Source of the DNA: Carex sylvatica
Taxonomy: Eukaryota; Streptophyta; Magnoliopsida; Poales; Cyperaceae
Reading direction: 5' to 3'
Assembly: GCA_964058845.1 (NCBI GenBank)
Contig: CAXKVR010000158.1
Location: forward strand, 95,407 to 159,406
DNA: 64,000 nt
The first letter of the stretch is position 1. Each line of letters begins with the position of its first letter. Positions 47,661 to 60,900 of this stretch are shown in pieces. The translations under genes and the position numbers were made by a program. Under the pieces are notes generated by a model that searched no databases, was not told the DNA's origin, and saw nothing but the letters and a program-made list of their open reading frames with translations.

Positions 47661-48088
47661 TATATCACACATTTAGCGATGAAGTGAGTATACCAAAAAA
47701 GTAGTGTATATAATTTTTTATCAGATCCTGCCTCTATTATAATTTTTAAAAAAAATTAGTTTCTAAGGCTATCTCCCTCTTTATTGTTTCTAGCTTCAGC
47801 AAGAATGAACATAACATTTGACATGGAAAGTCGCATGCCTTTCCTGTAAACCGAGTTAGGATTTAGAAGCAAATGCTTTATTTAGAGGACTTATTTTGAA
47901 TTATTATATGTATTTATCTACACTCCAAAATTTATTAAACTAAACATATAAAATGTGTTTATATATGAATTCACATGTATTTATATATTTTTTATCAAAT
48001 ATACAAGGTATCATCATTTTCCTTTGCCTAAGTCAGAGGTGAAACATATATAGTTCATTCTTTTTTATATGTACTATAGATCCCCTAT
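47661..48088. other. continuation of the target repeat and intergenic DNA
   Basis: 47661-47800 resumes the repeat interrupted by the outer element (TATATCACACATTTAGCGATG; CTAAGGCTATCTCCCTCTTT). The rest has no recognisable feature. Confidence 0.6.
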
Positions 48089-48097
48089 ATAAAATAT

Positions 48098-48514
48098 GAG
48101 GGTTCTAATGTCTCTATTTTTTGTGTCTTCATCATGTCTTCATTTTTAAAAACTTTAATAATTCAAAATTTAAATTATAAAATTCAAAATAAAATTGTTA
48201 GATGTGATCTATGTTATTTTCTCTATGTGCTCATAAAAAATTATCACATTTTGATTTTGCTTTTATGTGAATCAATAAGTTAAAAAATCAACGTCTAGAA
48301 ATTATTCACATTAGTATACATTTTTACAAGTTCAAGATGACAACCAAAACAAAGTTGAAATGCCATAATTTTTTACATATGCATAAATAAAATGATGTAG
48401 TTCGTATCCAATGGTTTTATTATAAATTTTAAGATATAAATTTTGAATTTTTAAAGTTCTTAAAAATAAAGGCATGATAGATGCAGAAAATATAAAGACA
48501 TTTGAACTCTCTTC
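48098..48514. mobile_element. Mutator-like palindromic MITE, 417 bp, TSD ATAAAATAT
   Basis: Perfect 9-bp TSDs lie at 48089-48097 and 48515-48523. The ends GAGGGTTCTAATGTCTCTAT and ATAAAGACATTTGAACTCTC are inverted with mismatches. Pairing continues through TTTTTAAAAACTTTAATAATTC / GAATTTTTAAAGTTCTTAAA-like sequence. A single arm of the same family lies at 14455-14610. Confidence 0.9.
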
Positions 48515-48523
48515 ATAAAATAT

Positions 48524-49917
48524 ATAGTAAACTTGAAGGGGTGCTGAGTGAGAAATTTTGAAATCAAAGTTACGGAGTCTTGTACGCTTCTATTTTTGAG
48601 CTGATGTGAAAAAAGAAAAAGCGTGACAACCTGAAAAGGTTAAACGTAAAAAAATAAAATAAAAAAAGTGTGAATCTTCAGAAAGAGAATGGAGATTCGT
48701 TCAACACAATAGCTAAATTCAGGTGATGCATTAATTGCACTTTGCTACTCTAAGTTTACTAAAATTATGCCTAAGTGCTTTTCATAAAAAAAAATAGCAG
48801 CAAAGTAGCAAAACAGAAAATAAAGTGTTCAAAGAAAAAAAAAATCCATTTACATTGAGCAAAATTCACATCTCCGGTGCGGCAGATCCTCACCTTTTAA
48901 TATTAGTTTTTTAAAATTATTTTTTTATTTGTAAATTGTTAAAATATTATTCATTATAACTCAAATGAGATTATTACTGAATTTGATTTTTTTTTATGAA
49001 ATTATAAGTCAAAATAAAAGAAAATCTATATGATTATGTTTTTATTTTGATTTTTGAAGACATGATATTTTATTGGTGTTAATTATCTATAATTTATTGA
49101 TCTTTTTATGAAGTTAAATGGTCAAAGATCTTATTATTAAAAATTTATTTTAACTAATTTTTTTTTAAATAATGCTTAACTCTCCCTGTACTCAAATTCT
49201 AATTCCGCCTCTGATCTAAGTGATCATTAATAAGTTTTAAGTTTAACATTTTGTCGAAAAAGAATAAAATGCAACTTTTAGCATTTTATTTTTAGTAACA
49301 TAAGTTATAGTCTATACAATCAAGTATATATGAATAATTTTTGTATAATATAACTGATCTAAAAGTACATATAAAAACATATAAAACATATAATAAGAAT
49401 TTCAATTATCACTCCTACTTTCATTTTATTTTTATTTCTTAGGCTCGTTCAAACTCTTGAAAAAAATTTAATTACTATCTCAATAATTCAAAAATAAACA
49501 ACCACCATTCCACACTTCAAAATTGAGTTTTTGCCACCCACGTAGCCCAATTCGGGCACCAACTTGGACCAGTGCGCTAACTGGACTAGTGCATCAAATT
49601 TTTATTTTTATTTTTAATTTTAATTTTAATTTTTGTTGTGCCAACTAGGCTAGTGCACCATTTTTTATTATATTATGTTATGTTGTGCGTATAATTTGTA
49701 GTAATTTGCACACCAACTTACTTAAGACAAAACACTGCTATTATGCGTGTAATTTGTTGTAGTAATTTTTAGTTTAAACTTAGTACAAAATTTTATTTGT
49801 TAATCAAGTGTGTTTTATTTCCTATAATTTTTCCATTTAATTTTTTGTGTACATATAATTCTAAACATCACAAAATAAAATATAATAGAACATGAAAAAA
49901 AACTAAGTCTAAAAATA
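48524..49917. other. intergenic DNA
   Basis: AT-rich, no recognisable gene or repeat apart from short T-rich tracts and a duplicated TTTTAATTTTAATT step at about 49615. Confidence 0.5.
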
Positions 49918-50160
49918 CAACACTCTAATTGAAGGTCTTTGCAGCACTCTAGCTTTGTCTGCAGATGGTAACATAATATGATAGTTGTAACCCCAATATA
50001 ACACTCTAATTGAAGGTCTTTGCAGCACACTAGTAGTGTCTTAAGATGACAAGAGAAGAGGGATGTTTAGAATAACTCCAAGAGGGTGTTTGCAGCACTC
50101 TAATAGTGTCTCCAGATAACAGGAGAAGAGAGTGGTAGTTGTAGTCCTTAATGGCACTTA
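49918..50160. repeat. outlying degenerate satellite units
   Basis: About three diverged units: AACACTCTAATTGAAGGTC and GCAGCACTCTAGCTTTGTC at 49918, again at 50000, and a more diverged copy at 50080. They are related to the 81-bp satellite that starts at 51.1 kb. Confidence 0.75.
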
Positions 50161-50164
50161 GAGG

Positions 50165-51085
50165 GCAATTAATTGGAGTTTCAGAAACTCTTTGGATGTT
50201 TTTGGTTGATCCTCTAAGCTAATTAAGTCAAACAGTCATGTATAAGTAAAGTAAATAGATATAGTTAGAGATATTTGACACTCAGTATGATAACGGAGTT
50301 CGGCTTATAATGCCCATAACTTCGGAGCAGAGCAACCTCGTCGGCGCCCCTTTCTTATTACCCAAGAAGAAAGGATACAACTAGTGACACGTGCTTCCAA
50401 ATCGTGTGGGCTATCATGGCCAACTTCGTGTATAAGGTGGGCCATGAAGCTACAACTTGCGAGTCCTACGCAGAGGATAGTCACACACCTTTAGGTGTAT
50501 TGAGAACAATATCTTGTGCTTGTGTACTCCTTCGCGCCCTACAAGCAGACTACATTAGCGGGGATGGTTCTAGAATTAAATCCTAGACACTAAACTATTT
50601 CCTAAAAGGTAAGTCGAGTGGATTTAAGACTGTTGAGATTTTGAGTTATAATGCTCAATAATGGAAACTTGGCAAGAGTTGCAAACTAATGCATTTTGAA
50701 ATGTGAGATTCGGTCAGTTTGCCAAATCTGCAGTGGTTTAATTCTTTTTATAGTGGGGGATTCAGATTAGCCACATATATTCCAACGAAAAGAATTTTCT
50801 CCCATTGGATGGATGGCACAGATAATTGCAATTTAGGGTTGTCACAATTTTAAATCAAATTGCATTTGACCATTATGTACGTCTATGCTCGCGCAGAATG
50901 GGCAATACACTTTGTCTCATAAAACTTGCCACAACGTTCATCAACGGATCACATTCATATCGGATGGAATCAAATTGGAACATGTTGACTTGTAATTAAA
51001 ATTGGTTCGATATTTGATCCATTCAATATGAATGCTCCAGAAATCATCAAGGCTCAAATATACTTTACTTAAATTACAAATTTAT
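50165..51085. repeat. possible LTR fragment between satellite blocks
   Basis: TTTGACACTCAGTATGATAA, CGGAGTTCGGCTTATAATGC and CAACCTCGTCGGCGCC follow the same layout as ACTTGACATGAGAGTTGTTT ... GGGGTCCGCGACTTT in the LTR at 33894. I did not find bounded ends or a TSD, so the retroelement assignment is tentative. Confidence 0.35.
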
Positions 51086-51112
51086 AACCTCTAGTAGAGT
51101 CTCCAAAAGGCA

Positions 51113-54100
51113 AGATAAACAACCCTAATACAACACTCCAATTGAAAGTGTTTGTGGCACTCTAGTAGTGTCTCCAGATAGCAAGATAATAGGGCATTTA
51201 CAACCTTAATAAAACACTCCAATTAAAGGTGTTTGGAGCAATTGGAGTAGTCTCTCCAGGCAAGATAATAGCTCATTTACAACCCTAATACATCACTCCA
51301 ATTAAAGGTGTATGGAGCACTCTAGTAGTGTCTCTATATATGGCAAGATAACAAGGCACTTACAACCCTAATACAACACTACAATTGAACTACTTCTCTG
51401 CTGTAATTCAACATTACAACCGAGCAACAAACAACCAATCAACCAAAACACACTCAACTAACCTACAGCAACTGATAACCTAGACCAATGGCTATATATA
51501 GCATGACAATGGGGAATTTACAACCCTAATAAAATACTCGAATTGAAGGTGTTTGGAGCACTCTAGTTGTGTCTCAAGATGGCAAGATAATATGGCAATT
51601 ACAACCCTAATACAACACTCCAATTGAAGGTAATTGGAGCACTCTAGTAGTGTCTCTATATAGCAAGATAATAGGGCATTTACAACCTTAATACAACACT
51701 CCAGTCGAAGGAAATTGGAGCACTCTACTAGTGTCTCTATTTGGCAAGATAATAGGGCATTTACAATCTTAACAAAACGCTCTAGTAGTGTCTCTATATT
51801 GCAAGATAATAGGGCAATTACATCACTAATACAATACTCCAATTGAAATTGTTTGGAGCACTCTAGTTGTGTCTCCAGATGACAAAATAATAGGGCATTT
51901 ACAACCCAAATACAACACTCCAATTGAAGGTGTTTGGAGCACTGTACTAGTGTCTCTACATGGCAAGATAACATGGCATTTATAACCCTAATACAACACT
52001 CCAATTGAAGGTGTTTGGACCACTCAAGTAGTGTCGCTATATGGCAAGATAACAAGGCACTTACAACCCTTCCAATCAAAGGTAATTGGAGCACTCTAGT
52101 AGTGTCTCTATATGGCAAGATAATAAGGCATTTACAACCCTAATACAACACTCCAATTAAAAGTGTTTGAAGACTTCTAATTGTGTCTTTAAATGGAATG
52201 ATAATAGGGCAATTACAACCCTAATACAAAACTCAAACTGTAGGTATTTGGATTACTCTAGTACTGTCTCTATATGGCAACATAAGTGGACATTTACAAC
52301 TCTAATACAACACACCAATTCCATGGTAATATGGCATTTACAACCCTAATACAACACTCCAATTGAAGGCAATTAGAGCACTCTAGTAATGTCTCTCTAT
52401 ATGGCAAAATAATAGGGCATTTACAACCCTAATACAATACTCCAATTGAAGGTGTATGGAGCTCTCTAGTTGTGTCTCCAGATGGCAATATAATAAGGCA
52501 TTTACAACCCTAATATGGCACTCCAATTGAAGGCAATTTAAGCACTCCAGTAGTGTCTCTATGTGGCAAGATAATAGGGCATTTACAACCCTAATACAAC
52601 ACTCCACTTCAACTTGTTTGGAGCACTCTAGTAGTGGCTCTATATAGCAAGACAATGGGGTATTTACAACCCTAATACAACACTCGAATTGAAGGGGTTT
52701 GGAGCACTCTAGTAGTGTTTCTATATGGCAAGATAACAAGACATTTACAACCCTAATACAACACTCCAATTACAAGTGTTTAAAGACCCCTAGTTGTGTC
52801 TTTAGATGGAATGATAATAGGGCAGTTACAACCCTAATACAAAAATCAAACTGTAGGTATTTGGATCACTCTAGTACTGTCTCTATATGGCAACATAAGA
52901 GGGCATTTACAACCCTAATACAACACACCAAATGAAGGTGTTTGGAGCACTCTAGTTGTGTCTCTATATATGGAAAGATAATAGGACAATTACAACCCTA
53001 ATAAAATACTCCAATTGTAGGTGTTTGAAGCACAATAGTAATGGCTCTATATAGCAAGACAATGGGGTATTTACAACCCTAATACAACACTCGAATTGAA
53101 GGTGTTTGGAGCACTATAGTAGTGTTTCTATATGGCAAGATAACAAGACATTTACAACCCTAATACAACACTCAATTGAAAGTGTTTGAAGACCCCTAGT
53201 TGTGTCTTTAGATGGAATGATAATAGGGCAGTTACAACCCTAATACAAAAATCAAATTGTAGGTCTTTGGATCACTCTAGTATTGTCTCTATATGGCAAC
53301 ATAAGAGGGCATTTACAACCCTAATACAACACACCAAATGAAGGTGTTTGGAGCACTCTAGTTGTGTCTGTATATATGGAAAGATAATAGGACAATTACA
53401 ACCCTAATAAAACACTCCAATTGAAGGTGTTTGGAGCACTATAGTAGTGGCTCTATATAGCAAGACAATGGGGAATTTACAACCCAAATACAACACTCGA
53501 ATTAAAGGTGTTTGGTGCACTCTAGTTGTGTCTGCAGATGGCAAGATAATGGGGCCTTTACAACCCTAATACATCACTCCAATTGATGGCGTCTGGATCA
53601 CTCTAGTAGTGACTCTATGATAATGGTGTATTTACAACCCTAATACAACACTCCAAATGAAGGTGTTTGGAGCACTCTAGTTGTGTCTCTATATATGGCA
53701 AGATAATAGGGCAATTACAACCCTAATAAAACACTCCAATTGAAGGTGTTTGGAGCACTCTAGTAGTGGCTCTATATAGCAAGACAATGGGGAATTTACA
53801 ACCCTAATACAACACTCGAATTAAACGTGTTTGGAGCACTCTAGTTGTGTCTCCAGATGGCAAGATAATGGGGCATTTACAACCCTAATACAACCCTCCA
53901 ATAGAAGGTGTTTAAAGACCCCTAGTTGTGTCTTTAGATGGAATGATAATAGGGCAGTTACAACCCTAATACAAAAATCAAACTGTAGGTATTTGGATCA
54001 CTCTAGTACTGTCTCTATATGGCAACATAAGAGGGTATTTACAACCCAAATACTCGAATTAAAGGTGTTTGGGGTTTAGGGTGTTTGAGGGTATTTAATA

Positions 54101-56238
54101 CAACACTCGAATTAAAGGTGTTTCGATCACTCTAGTAGTGACTCTAAGATAATGGTGTATTTACAACCCTAATACAACACTCTAATTGAAGGTTTTTGGA
54201 GCACTCTAGTAGTGTCTCAACATGGCAAGATAAAAAGGCATTTACAACCCTAATACAACACTCCAATTGAAAGTGTTTAAAGACCCCTAGTTGTGTCTTT
54301 AGATGGAATGATAATAGGGCAGTTACAACCCTAATACAAAAATCAAACTGTAGGTATTTGGATCACTCTAGTACTGTCTCTATATGGCAACATAAGAGGG
54401 TATTTACAACCCTAATACAACACACCAAATGAAGGTGTTTGGAGCACTCTAGTTGTGTCTCTATATATGGCAAGATAATAGGGCATTTACAACCCTAATA
54501 AAACACTCCAATTGAAGGTGTTTGGAGCACTGTAGCAGTGGCTCTATATAGCAAGACAATAGGGAATTTACAACCCTAATACAACACTCGAATTAAACGT
54601 GTTTGGTGCACTCTAGTTGTGTCTGCAGATGGCAAGATAATGGGGCCTTTACAACCCTAATACATCACTCCAATTGATGGCGTCTGGATCACTCTAGTAG
54701 TGACTCTATGATAATGGTGTATTTACAACCCTAATACAACACTCCAAATGAAGGTGTTTGGAGCACTCTAGTTGTGTCTCTATATATGGCAAGATAATAG
54801 GGCAATTACAACCCTAATAAAACACTCCAATTGAAGGTGTTTGGAGCACTCTAGTAGTGGCTCTATATAGCAAGACAATGGGGAATTTACAACCCTAATA
54901 CAACACTCCAATAGAAGGTGTTTCGATCACTCTAGTAGTGACTCTAAGATAATGGTGTATTTACAACCCTAATACAACACTCTAATTGAAGGTTTTTGGA
55001 GCACTCTAGTAGTGTCTCTATATAGCAAGATAATGGGGCATTTACAACCCTAATACAACACTCCAATAGAAGGTGTTTCGATCACTCTAGTAGTGACTCT
55101 ATATAGCAAGATAATGGTGTATTTACAACCCTAATACAACACTCTAATTGAAGGTTTTTGGAGCACTCTAGTAGTGTCTCAACATGGCAAGATAAAAAGG
55201 CATTTACAACCCTAATACAACACTCCAATTGAAAGTGTTTAAAGACCCCTAGTTGTGTCTTTAGATGGAATGATAATAGGGCAGTTACAACCCTAATACA
55301 AAAATCAAACTGTAGGTATTTGGATCACTCTAGTACTGTCTCTATATGGCAACATAAGAGGGCATTTACAACCCTAATACAACACACCAAATGAAGGTGT
55401 TTGGAGCACTCTAGTTGTGTCTCTATATATGGAAAGATAATAGGACAATTACAACCCTAATAAAATACTCCAATTGTAGGTGTTTGGAGCACTATAGTAA
55501 TGGCTCTATATAGCAAGACAATGGGGTATTTACAACCCTAATACAACACTCGAATTGAAGGTGTTTGGAGCACTATAGTATTGTTTCTATATGGCAAGAT
55601 AACAAGACATTTACAACCCTAATACAACACTCCAATTGATGGTGTTTGGATCACTCTAGTAGTGACTCTATATAGCAAGATAATGGTGCATTTACAACCC
55701 TAATACAACACTCTAATTGAAGGTGATTGGAGCACTCTAGTTGTGTCTAAAGATGGCACGATAATATGGCAATTGCAACCCTAATACTACACTCCAATTG
55801 AAGGAAATTGTAGCACTCTAGTAGTGTCTCTATATATGGCAAGATAATACGGCATTTACAACCCTAATAAAACACTCCAATTGAAGGTGTTTGGAGCACT
55901 CTAGTAGTGGCTCGATATAGCAAGACAATGGGGAATTTACAACCCTAATACAACACTCGAATTAAAGGTGTTTGGAGCACTCTAGTTGTGTCTCCAGATG
56001 GCAAGATAATGGGGCATTTACAATGCTAATAGAACACTCCAATTGATGGTGTTTGGATCACTCTAGTAGTGACTCTATATAGCAAGATAATGGTGTATTT
56101 ACAACCGTAATACAACACTCTAATTGAAGGTGTTTGGAGCACTCTAGTAGTGTCTCTACAAGGCAAGATAACAAGGTATTTACAACCCTAATACAACACT
56201 CTAATTGAAGGTGTTTGGAGCACTCTAGTAGTGTCTCT
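51113..56238. repeat. 81-bp satellite array, block 1
   Basis: About 63 tandem units. A consensus unit reads ACAACCCTAATACAACACTC, CAATTGAAGGTGTTTGGAGC, ACTCTAGTAGTGTCTCTATA, TGGCAAGATAATAGGGCATT, then T. Distinct variants recur in fixed order, for example a GACCCCTAGTTGTGTCTTTAG variant followed by a TAGGTATTTGGATCACTC variant. A non-repeat insertion of about 100 bp lies at 51390-51490. Because 81 is divisible by 3, open readings run through the units. Confidence 0.95.
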
Positions 56239-56570
56239 TGTTCACACAAAAGCGTATGGTACAAAGTTTCAGTACAGCGAGCTGTACCTTTTAACCTTTA
56301 ATACACCTTCGGTTCAAACTGCAAGTGCACAGTCCTATCGAGTAGTATATCATCGGGTATCGATCACAGGGACGGTTCAAATCTAAACTGGATTTTACTT
56401 AAATTAGTTAAAGACTAGAAGTGAGAAATGGTTGGTTTTTGGTATTTAATTCCTAATCAGTTCAATAACAGTAACTAAATGAAAGACAGTAAATAAACTT
56501 GGTTTAAATCAATAATAAAAGGCGTTTCCAGGGTTTCAGACTTATCTCAGTTCTGCCTCTCAGTCCCTGA

Positions 56571-56690
56571 CACGGACCGTGTAGTTTCCTACACGGGTCG
56601 TATCAGCTTACACGGACCGTGTAGTTTCCTACACGGGTCGTATCAGCTTACACGAGTTGTGTACTGTCGTACACGGGTCGTGTGGACTTC
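56571..56690. repeat. 40-bp tandem repeat with CACGG/CCGTG palindromes
   Basis: Three copies start at 56571, 56611 and 56651. The first two are identical (CACGGACCGTGTAGTTTCCT, ACACGGGTCGTATCAGCTTA); the third is diverged. Each contains ACACGG...CCGTGT-like self-complementary steps. Similar CACGG/CCCGT steps recur at 57470-57490. Confidence 0.92.
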
Positions 56691-57650
56691 GAGTTAATGC
56701 ACCAGTCATTGTTTCTTTACGTGGTTCTTTTGTGTAGGGTTCAACTAACCAGACCTAATGTTTCTAAACCTCAACTGTCGTATTTTGGTTTATTAACTTG
56801 GTATGGAATCTGCAATATCTGCCCTCTTTGGGCTCTAAACCTCAACTGTCGTATATTGGTTCGAGTTACCAAGTTACTTGTTTGGAATACTAAAGGTAAC
56901 CTCTTATCCGTCGATAAGAGGAAATGTTCACCTTTCGGCTACTAGTTGGTTTCCCCTGTCGGATCGCTAATCCTACCTCATGTACTTAGTCTGGTTGAAA
57001 GATCAAATTGGACACAGTACCTTATAGATGTGGCCCCATCTAGTGGTCAAACCAAATAATAATCAAGCAATTCAAACTAAGCAATTAAAATCAATCACAA
57101 TCAAGTAAACACAAATTTCAACGTAAAAATCCAATAACTAGATGCAAAACAAAACATTCGATTACATCTTAACCCTAGAAACTAATAAAACTACTCAAAC
57201 ATAGTACTAAAACAGATAACAAAGATAAAGGAATAAGAATTCATTCTAAAACCCGAATTACAAAGAAGATCCACAACAAAAACTCGTGTCTTTTGCTTCT
57301 CAACTTCGTCTCCAAGCAATAGCCGTCAATCTCTAACCCTAGAATTGTCTCTCTGCTCCAGAATACCTTTCTGGTGCAAGAAATCCCGTTTATATAGACT
57401 TTGGCCGACTTTCCTTCCTTCAGATTTCTTTCCAGAACTCCAGATTTCTTTCTGGATTTGTCTGATACGACCCGTATCAAAATTGACACGGACCGTACAG
57501 AATTTCCAAAAATGCCAGATTGTAGATCTTCTCGCAAGCTTTCCGAAAAGTGGTCATACACTCAAAACGGAGCTACGAGTCAAAATCTATGACTGTTTTA
57601 AGTTCGGATGCTGAAATTACAGCATTGTTCTGGTCTGGTCGAGGCTGATA

Positions 57651-57713
57651 AGACCCGGACAAGATGTTGTAAGACCTGGACAAGATGTTGTACGACCCGT
57701 ACAAGATGTTGTA
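57651..57713. repeat. 21-bp tandem repeat in the solo LTR
   Basis: Three copies of AGACCCGGACAAGATGTTGT plus A at 57651, 57672 and 57693, with a partial fourth (AGACCCGTGTC). Confidence 0.92.
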
Positions 57714-57901
57714 AGACCCGTGTCAGAACTTCTCAAATCCAGATTTCTTCTCGATTTCATCTGATTCCTGCAAAGTAAGAACAAACTTGCAGCAGTACCA
57801 TATTCTATAGATATTCAATGCAATATGACTGATTTAATGATTCTAAACACAGGTTTTGGTACAAAATATAGGTCGGAAGTAGATACGTTTGCGAGATATC
57901 A

Positions 57902-60900
57902 TCTCTACATGGCAAGATAACAAGGCATTTACAACCCTAATACAACACTCCCATTGAAGGTGTTTCAACCACTCTAGTAGTGTCGCTATATGACAAGATA
58001 ACAGGGGACTTACAACCCTAATACAATACTCCAATTGAAGGTGTTTGGAGGACTGTAGTTGTGTCTCCAGAATGCATGGTAATAGGGCATTTACAACCCT
58101 AATACATCACAACAATTGAAGGCAATTGGAGCAATTTAGTTGTGTCTCCAGATTGCAAGGTAATAGGGTATTTACAACCCTAATACAGCACTACAATTGA
58201 AGGCAATTGGAGCACTCTAGTAGTGTCTCTCTATATGACAAAGATAATAGGGCATTTAGAATCCTAATACAACACTCCAATTGAAGGTGTTAGTAGCACT
58301 CTAGTAGTGGCTCTATATAGCATGACAATCGGGAATTTAGAACCCTCATACAACACTTGAATTGAAGGTGTTTGGAACACTCTAGTTGTTTCTCAAGATG
58401 GCAAGATAATATGGCAATTACAACCCTAATACAACACTCCAATTGTAGGTAATTGGAGCACTCTAGTAGTGCCTCTATATAGCAAGATAATAGGGCATTT
58501 ACAACCTTAATACAACACTCCAGTCGAAGGAAATTGGAGCACTCTAGTAGTGTCTCTATTTGGCAAGATAATAGGGCATTTACATCACTAATACAATACT
58601 CCAATTGAAATTGTTTGGAGCACTCTAGTTGTGTCTCCAGATGACAAAATAATGGGGCATTTACAACCCAAATACAACACTCCAATTGAAGGTGTTTGGA
58701 GCACTCTAGTAGTGACTCTATATAGCAAGATAATGGTGTATTTACAACCCTAATACCACACTCCAATTAAAGGTGTTTGGAGCACTGTAGTAGTGTCTCT
58801 ATATGGCAAGATAACATGGCATTTACAACCCTAATACAACACTCCAATTGAAGGTGTTTGGACCACTCTAGTAGTGTCGCTATATGGCAAGATAACAGGG
58901 CACTTACAACCCTTCCAATCAAAGGTAATTGGAGCACTCTAGTAGTGACTCTATATAGCAAAACAATGGGGTTTTTACAACCCTAATACAACACTCTAAT
59001 TGAAGGTGTTAGAAGACTTCTAAATGAAATGATAATAGGGTAGTTACAACCCTAATACAAAACTCAAACTGTAGGTATTTGGATCACTCTAGTACTGTCT
59101 CTAAATGGCAACATAAGAGGGCATTTACAACTCTAATACAACACACCAAATGAAGGTGGTTGGAGGACTCTAGTTGTGTCTCTAGATGGCAATATAATAA
59201 GGCATTTACAACCCTAATACGGCACTCCAATTGAACGAAATTTAAGCACTCCAGTAGTGTCTCTATGTGGCAAGATAATAGGGCATTTACAACCCTAATA
59301 CAACACTCCACTTCAACTTGTTTGGAGCACTCTAGGAGTGGCTCTATATAGCAAGACAATGGGGTATTTACAAGCCTAATACAACACTCGAATTGAAGGT
59401 GTTTGGAGCACTCTAGTAGTGTTTCTATATGGAAAGATAACAAGACATTTACAACCCTAATACAACACTCTAATTGAAAGTGTTTGAAGACCCCTAGTTG
59501 TGTCTTTAGATGGAATGATAATAGCGCAGTTACAACCCTAATACAAGACTCAAACTGTAGGTATTTGGATAACTCTAGTACTGTCTCTATATGGAAACAT
59601 AAGAGGGCATTTACAACCCTAATACAACACATCAAATGAAGGTGTTTGGAACACTCTAGTTGTGCCTCCAGATTGCAAGACAATAGGGCATTTACAACCC
59701 TAATACAACACTACAATTGAAGGTAATTGGAGCACTCTAGTAGTGTCTCTATATGGCAAGATAATAAGACATTTACAACCCTAATACAACAGTCCAATTG
59801 AAAGTGTTTGAAGACCTCTAATTGTGTCTTTAGATGGAATGATAATAGGGCAGTTACAAACCTAATACAAGACTCAAACTGTAGGTATTTGGATCACTCT
59901 AGTACTGTCTCTATATGGAAACATAAGAGGGCATTTACAACCCTAATACAACACATCAAATGAAGGTGTTTGGAGCACTCTAGTTGTGTCTCCAGATTGC
60001 AAGGCAATAGGGCATTTACAACCCTAATACAGCACTACAATTGAAGGCAATTGGAGCACTCTAGTAGTGTCTCTATATATGACAAGATAATATAACATTT
60101 ACAACCCTAATAAAACACTCCAATTGAAGGTGTTTGTAGCACTCTAGTAGTGGCTCTATATAGCAAGACAATGGGGAATTTACAACCGTAATACAACACT
60201 CGAATTAAAGGTGTTTGGAGCACTCTAGTTGTGTCTCAAGATGGCACGATAATATGGCAATTGCAACCCTAATACAACATTCCAATTGAAGGTAATTGGA
60301 TCACTCTAGTAGTGTCTCTATATAGCAAGATAATAGGGCATTTACAACCTTAATACAACACTCAAGTCGAAGGTAATTGGAGCACTCTAGTAGTGTCTCT
60401 ATTTGGCAAGAGAATAGGGCATTTACAACCTTAATGGAGCACTCCAATTGAAGATAATTGGAGCACTCTAGTAGTGTCTCTATATAGTAAGATAATAGGG
60501 CATTTACAACACTAATACAATACTCCAATTGAAGTTGTTTGGAGCACTCTAGTTGTGTCTCTAGATGGCAAGATAATGGGGCATTGACAACCCTAACAAA
60601 ATACTGTAATTGAAGGTGTTCGGAGCATTGTAGTAGTTACTATATATAGCAAGACAATAGGGTATTTACAACCCTAATACAATACTCCAATTGAAGGTGT
60701 ATGGAGCACTCTAGTTGTGTCTCTAGATGGCATAATAAAGCATTTACAATCCTAATACGGCACTCCAATTGAAGGCAATTTAACCACTCCAGTAGTGTCT
60801 CTATGTGGCAAGATAATAGGGCATTTACAACCCTAATACAACACTCCAGTTCAACTTGTTTGGAGCACTCTAGTAGTGGCTCTATATAGCAAAACAATGG

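Larger units (their letters stand above)
56239..57901. mobile_element. solo LTR, 1663 bp, TSD TCTCT
   Basis: Begins TGTTCACACAAAAGCG and ends GCGAGATATCA, flanked by TCTCT (56234-56238 and 57902-57906). The satellite unit continues in register across it (TAGTGTCTCT then TCTCTACATGGCAAG). TG...CA ends and a 5-bp TSD define an LTR; with no internal region, it is a solo LTR left by recombination. It contains TGCAAGTGCACAGTCC and GTATCGATCACAGGGAC, phrases I associate with plant LTR elements. Orientation is undetermined. The readings inside it show no domain. Confidence 0.85.

Noticed and set aside
57241..57614. Readings of 89-106 codons inside the solo LTR
   Set aside because: They overlap on both strands, have no domain and lie within an LTR-like element, so they are probably chance.
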